From: an uncultured Brachyspira sp.
GTDB taxonomy: Bacteria; Spirochaetota; Brachyspiria; Brachyspirales; Brachyspiraceae
Direction of reading: 5' to 3'
NCBI RefSeq assembly: GCF_944393015.1
Contig: NZ_CALXYQ010000031.1
Coordinates: 1-36,853 of the forward strand
DNA: 36,853 nucleotides
Made by a program: the position numbers and the translations under genes. Positions 33,229 to 36,853 of this stretch are shown piece by piece. The notes beneath the pieces were generated by a model that saw only the letters and a list, made by a program, of their open reading frames with translations, was not told the DNA's origin and ran no database searches. The first letter of the stretch is position 1; each line of letters begins with the position of its first letter.

Positions 33229-34662
33229 ATGAGAAAAACAAAAATAATAGCAACTTTAGGTCCAAGATGGTCTAGTGAAGATATGGTAAGAAAGATTATA
33301 GAAAATGGGGCAGATGTATGCAGGTTAAATTTTTCTTTTGGAACTTATGATGAACATTTGGAAAGAATTAATATAATAAGAAAAGTTTCAAATGATCTTA
33401 AAAGACCAGTGGCAATATTGGCAGATTTACAAGGTCCTAAAATAAGAATAGGTAAATTAAAAGAGCCTATTACTGTAAAAGAAGGTGATATAGTAAAACT
33501 CAGCGGATACAAAGAAACTAATGATGAAAGCATTATACCAACAACCCATTCTAATATTGCTCATGATGTTAAATCTGGTTCTATGCTTTTAATAGCTGAT
33601 GGTACTATACAGTTTATAGTTGAATCCAGTGATGAAGCTTCGAAACTTGTTGTATGTAAGGTTATAACAGGAGGTACTATATTAAGCAGTAAAGGAATCA
33701 ATCTTCCTGGAGCACATGTTACAACAGAGGTTCTAACTGAAAAAGATGTAAGTGATGCTTTATTTGCTGCTAAGAATGGCGTTAATTATTTGGGAATGAG
33801 TTTTGTAAGAAAGGCTGAAGATGTTATCAGACTTAGAAAGATATTAGATGATAATAATCTTCAAGATGTAGGTATTGTTTCAAAGATAGAAAATACAGAA
33901 TCGCTTGAGAATTTAGAGGAAATTATAAAGCATTCAGATGGTGTAATGGTAGCTAGAGGAGATTTAGGTGTTGAGATACCATTTGGAGAAGTGCCTGTTT
34001 GGCAGAAAAAGATATTAAGAATGGCTAATGATATAGGAAAGATTACTATTATAGCAACTCAAATGTTAGAGAGTATGACTAAAAGCCCTGTGCCTTCAAG
34101 AGCTGAGGCAAGCGATGTTGCTAATGCTGTTTTAGATGGTACAGATGTTGTTATGATGTCTGCTGAAACTGCTTCAGGAGATTATCCTATAGAGTCAGTT
34201 AAAGCTATGGTTTCAATAGTAGAGGCAGCTGAAAAATCTGTTATAAGGTATTCGCATGAAAATATGACTTATTTAGACAGAGGTGTTAATGATGCTCTTG
34301 CTGATAGTGCTTCTTATTTATCATATTGTTTGGATAACAAAGTGATAATTGCTCTTTCAAGATCAGGATATACTGTTAAAAACTTATCTAAGAAAAGACC
34401 TAAAACTCCTATAGTTTTTATGTCTGCTGATACTGATTTATGTAACAGATTAGCTATATGTCATAATGTGTATACTATACTCATGCCTGAAGATTTGAAT
34501 TTCAGTGCCGGTATAAGTCATGGCGGTCAAATTGATATACTTGAAGATACATTAATAAAACATAATTTAGCTAATCATGGTGATAAGGCTATACTTGTCA
34601 GCGGAAGCAAATGGCAGGGTAGATGGCAGGAAAACAGCGTACGTGTAGTTGTTGTGCACTAA
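33229..34662 (+). CDS. pyk: Pyruvate kinase
   Basis: 477 aa from ATG 33229 (AAAGGA 10 nt upstream); a TTG nine codons earlier is rejected. Last step of glycolysis: phosphoenolpyruvate + ADP to pyruvate + ATP. Seen: TKIIATLGPRWSS, RLNFSFG (Arg, Asn, Ser of the K+/substrate site), DLQGPKIRIG, SKIENTESLENL, VARGDLGVEIP (Mg2+ Glu/Asp), the signature IATQMLESM and PSRAEASDVANAVLDGTD, MMSAETASGDYP. Oddity: the His usually after the Ser in NFSHG is Phe. The C-terminal allosteric domain is complete. It is followed by a strong terminator. Confidence 0.95.
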   Translation: MRKTKIIATLGPRWSSEDMVRKIIENGADVCRLNFSFGTYDEHLERINIIRKVSNDLKRPVAILADLQGPKIRIGKLKEPITVKEGDIVKLSGYKETNDESIIPTTHSNIAHDVKSGSMLLIADGTIQFIVESSDEASKLVVCKVITGGTILSSKGINLPGAHVTTEVLTEKDVSDALFAAKNGVNYLGMSFVRKAEDVIRLRKILDDNNLQDVGIVSKIENTESLENLEEIIKHSDGVMVARGDLGVEIPFGEVPVWQKKILRMANDIGKITIIATQMLESMTKSPVPSRAEASDVANAVLDGTDVVMMSAETASGDYPIESVKAMVSIVEAAEKSVIRYSHENMTYLDRGVNDALADSASYLSYCLDNKVIIALSRSGYTVKNLSKKRPKTPIVFMSADTDLCNRLAICHNVYTILMPEDLNFSAGISHGGQIDILEDTLIKHNLANHGDKAILVSGSKWQGRWQENSVRVVVVH

Positions 34663-34687
34663 TTTATATATATTATATGGTTTTTTG

Positions 34688-34720
34688 AGGATTACTATTT
34701 AAGTATAGTAATCCTTTTAT
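34688..34720 (+). terminator. Rho-independent terminator of pyk
   Basis: AGGATTACTAT and ATAGTAATCCT form an 11-bp stem (34688-34698 with 34705-34715) with a 6-nt loop, followed by TTTATTTTTT. It begins 26 bp after the pyk stop codon. Confidence 0.88.
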
Positions 34721-34818
34721 TTTTTATAAGATCTATTTTTAATCCGCCCTATAAGTTTTTTAATAATATATGTTATTTTTATTTTATATTTCTTTTGAAT
34801 TTGAATTTGTTTTTATAG

Positions 34819-34979
34819 ATGCCCGCCCAAGTTTTATGAAGAATTATTGCTGTTATTTCCGCACGTTGAATAAAATTTATAATATAATTAACTTAAAATT
34901 GCAATTTAAATTATAAATATAGATTTGCTTACCGTGCGGTTGAATAAACAAAAAATATAATAAAAATTTGGGTGGGCAT
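34819..34979. repeat. Nested inverted-repeat element with CCCGCCCAA ends
   Basis: Part of the 528-bp gene-free gap between pyk and radA. ATGCCCGCCCAA (34819-34830) is matched by TTGGGTGGGCAT (34968-34979), one mismatch in 12. Nested inside, CCGCACG (34859-34865) pairs with CGTGCGG (34933-34939), each followed by TTGAATAAA. Related GC-rich motifs lie nearby: CCGCCC at 34743, GGGTGGGAT at about 35047, and CACCCGCCCAAGCG at about 35151. These stand out in DNA that is otherwise about 80% AT. No open frame. The rest of the gap shows nothing further. Confidence 0.55.
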
Positions 34980-35190
34980 GCTTTTATAAATTAAGTAAAA
35001 AAATTAATAAAAACTTTTGTATGTAATTGAAATTAAAAAGTGTAGAGGGTGGGATTTCAAAATTAGCTTTAAAAATATATTTATATTCCTGCACTTTATT
35101 CTTTATTGATTTTTATTGAAATTCTAATTTAGTTTAATTAGGATATAAAGCACCCGCCCAAGCGTTTTTTAAATTTATAATGTAACTTCA

Positions 35191-36582
35191 TTAATTTCCA
35201 ATCCCGAGCCTTTTTACGGCTTCTGAAATATGATCTATACCTATGATTTTTATATCTCCCGGATTTTTAATTTCTTTTACAGCCCTTTTAGATATGTACA
35301 CTTCTTTAAGAGAGAATTTCTGCATCTCTTTTATTCTTCTTTCTATGAATCTAACCGGCCTTACTTCTCCTGAAAGCCCTAATTCTCCAATATAAGCAGT
35401 AGTTCTCTGAATTGATATTCCTGACATACTTGAAGCTATTGCCATCGCTATTGCTAAATCGCTTGCAGTCTCTTTAACATTAAGACCATTGGCTACGTTT
35501 ATGTATACATCTTGATTTGAAAGATTTAAATGTGCTCTTTTTTCTAGTATCGCTATTATAATAAGAAGTCTGTATTGATCATAACCTATAGTAAGCCTTC
35601 TAGGATATCCAAATGCACTGCTTCCAACTAATGCTTCCTGCTCAACGCAAAATACTCTGCTTCCTTCTATTACAGGAGTTATAACATTTCCAGCGAATAC
35701 TGACTCATTAACACCTCTTGTAAATACTCTAGAAGGATCTTTAACTTCCATTAATCCTCTTTCTGCCATCTCGAATATACCAACTTCATCAACAGCCCCA
35801 TAACGATTTTTAACCGCTCTTAATATTCTGTATATGCCTTTATCATCTCCTTCAAAATATAATACGCAGTCTACAATATGCTCTAATATTTTAGGACCTG
35901 CTATAGTACCTTCTTTGGTTATATGTCCTACTAAAAATATTGTTATGTTTTTTAGTTTAGCAGTTTGCATCAAAGCCCAAGCACAGTTTTTTATTTGTGC
36001 CGGTGAGCCTGCTATACTGTTTGTAGACGGACTGTATATAGTTTGTATGGAGTCTATTATAGCAAGCGATGGAGTATCATCTAATAAAGTATTTATTATA
36101 TTATCACAGTTTGATTCTGAAGATATTAAAAAGTCAGAGTCTTCTAATGTGAGTCTGTCTGCTCTTAATTTTATTTGTTCAAGAGATTCTTCACCTGTGA
36201 AATAATAAACTTTTTCATTTTTAGCAATATTAGATGCAGTTTGTAAGAGTAGGGTGGACTTACCGATTCCGGGCTCTCCGCCTATTAATATAACGCTTCC
36301 CTGTACTATTCCTCCGCCCAATACTCTGTTAAGTTCATCTATATTAGTTGATATTCTAGTTCTATCATTAGTTTTTATTTTTTTTAGAGGAGTTAATGAA
36401 GCCTTGTCAGAACTTGATGATGTTGAAGTTCTTTCTCTTATGGATTTATTAGTATCCTGAGAAGGTTCTGTAAAAGGTTTTAAACTATTCCAAGAACCGC
36501 ATGAAGGACATTTGCCCATCCAATTAATAGTGCTTTCCCCGCAATTATCACATACGAATATAGTATTATTTTTCTTTGCCAT
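35191..36582 (-). CDS. radA: DNA repair protein RadA
   Basis: 463 aa, RecA-like ATPase that helps process recombination intermediates (branch migration). Seen: N-terminal zinc finger with Cys11, Cys14, Cys25, Cys28 (CDNCGES...GKCPSCGSW), a Ser-rich linker, Walker A GEPGIGKST (102-110), Walker B region LAIIDSIQT (173-181), the RadA signature KNRYG (258-262), and a Lon-like C-terminal domain (about 290-463; DVYINVANGLNVKETASDLAIA split by one residue pattern). Normal length, no missing elements. Single gene; no ribosome binding site is evident before the ATG. Confidence 0.94.
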   Translation of the reverse strand: MAKKNNTIFVCDNCGESTINWMGKCPSCGSWNSLKPFTEPSQDTNKSIRERTSTSSSSDKASLTPLKKIKTNDRTRISTNIDELNRVLGGGIVQGSVILIGGEPGIGKSTLLLQTASNIAKNEKVYYFTGEESLEQIKLRADRLTLEDSDFLISSESNCDNIINTLLDDTPSLAIIDSIQTIYSPSTNSIAGSPAQIKNCAWALMQTAKLKNITIFLVGHITKEGTIAGPKILEHIVDCVLYFEGDDKGIYRILRAVKNRYGAVDEVGIFEMAERGLMEVKDPSRVFTRGVNESVFAGNVITPVIEGSRVFCVEQEALVGSSAFGYPRRLTIGYDQYRLLIIIAILEKRAHLNLSNQDVYINVANGLNVKETASDLAIAMAIASSMSGISIQRTTAYIGELGLSGEVRPVRFIERRIKEMQKFSLKEVYISKRAVKEIKNPGDIKIIGIDHISEAVKRLGIGN

Positions 36583-36659
36583 ATTTTTATTAATTCTATA
36601 GTTTATTTTTTATTATAATTTTTCTATTTATTATTTTTACTAAAAAACTTGTTCTCCAT

Positions 36660-36853
36660 TTATGGTTTAGTAAATAAATTTACTAAATGCTCACAAGTTT
36701 TTTATTTCTTTAATTTATTTATAAAAAATTATTCGCTTAAAATATATAACAAATAAATTTGTTATATGCTCATAATTTTTTTATTTCTTTAATTTATTTA
36801 TAAAAAATTATTCGCTTAAAATATATAACAAATAAATTTGTTATATGCTCATA
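36660..36853. repeat. 79-bp tandem repeat with variable palindromes, running off the right edge
   Basis: One full unit (36702-36780) and most of a second (36781-36853) are nearly identical, period 79 bp; an older, diverged unit end precedes them. Each unit holds a palindrome of two 10-bp arms around AA: TATAACAAAT / ATTTGTTATA in the two good units, TTTAGTAAAT / ATTTACTAAA (from 36666) in the older one. TGCTCA follows every palindrome. It lies upstream of radA (gap 36583-36853) and continues past the window. No open frame. Confidence 0.75.

Overview
The window looks like chromosomal DNA from a very AT-rich spirochaete, most likely Brachyspira. This rests on the base composition, A/T-rich codon use, many tetratricopeptide (TPR) proteins, and the mix of families; no rRNA or species marker is present. 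I found no phage, plasmid, CRISPR array, tRNA or transposase gene.

Layout. 1-2570 (minus): start of acpP, fabG, and a phosphohexomutase of the phosphoglucosamine mutase type. 2677-4482 (minus): a regulator with two cyclic-nucleotide-type domains, and tag (3-methyladenine DNA glycosylase). 4858-6692 (minus): a DUF721/DciA-like protein, a divergent sigma-70-like factor and a small anti-sigma-like protein. 6757-8533 (minus): a secreted TPR protein and a spirochaetal protein of unknown function. 9188-10459 (minus): an L-cysteine desulfidase; then galK-like kinase on plus (10681). 11942-12540: eight and a half copies of a ~72-bp palindromic repeat running into prfB, which uses the classic +1 programmed frameshift. 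13792-15057: two paralogous small outer-membrane beta-barrel proteins. 15123-18458 (minus): an ABC exporter of the GldA/GldF type, a DUF4340 protein and pgsA. 18702-23519 (plus): ravA, viaA, rnc, rpe. 23916-25925: a large TPR membrane protein gene broken by one in-frame TAA. 26351-27208: rarD-like permease. 27556-28985 (minus): two exported proteins. 29199-32508 (plus): Cys-rich small protein, TPR lipoprotein, large TPR membrane protein, rsmA. 32505-33062 (minus): lipoprotein. 33229: pyk. 35191-36582 (minus): radA.

The most unusual content is between the genes. Four elements of 260-340 bp (4519-4850, 23526-23842, 25959-26219, 27211-27550) have related ~28-bp inverted ends and no coding capacity, so they resemble MITEs. 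Every end reads outward as a promoter-like -35/-10 pair (TTGACA or TTGATA, 16-17 bp, TATA-type -10), so they may act as mobile promoters; one is placed to drive tag, one rarD and one the TPR gene. A second system is the ~72-bp repeat: an array directly before prfB and one degenerate copy directly before rpe. A third is a 79-bp tandem palindrome repeat at the right edge, whose hairpin arms differ between copies but stay complementary.

Several starts were moved from the longest open frame to an internal ATG with a better ribosome binding site; each case is noted. All functional calls are from reading motifs by eye, with no database search.
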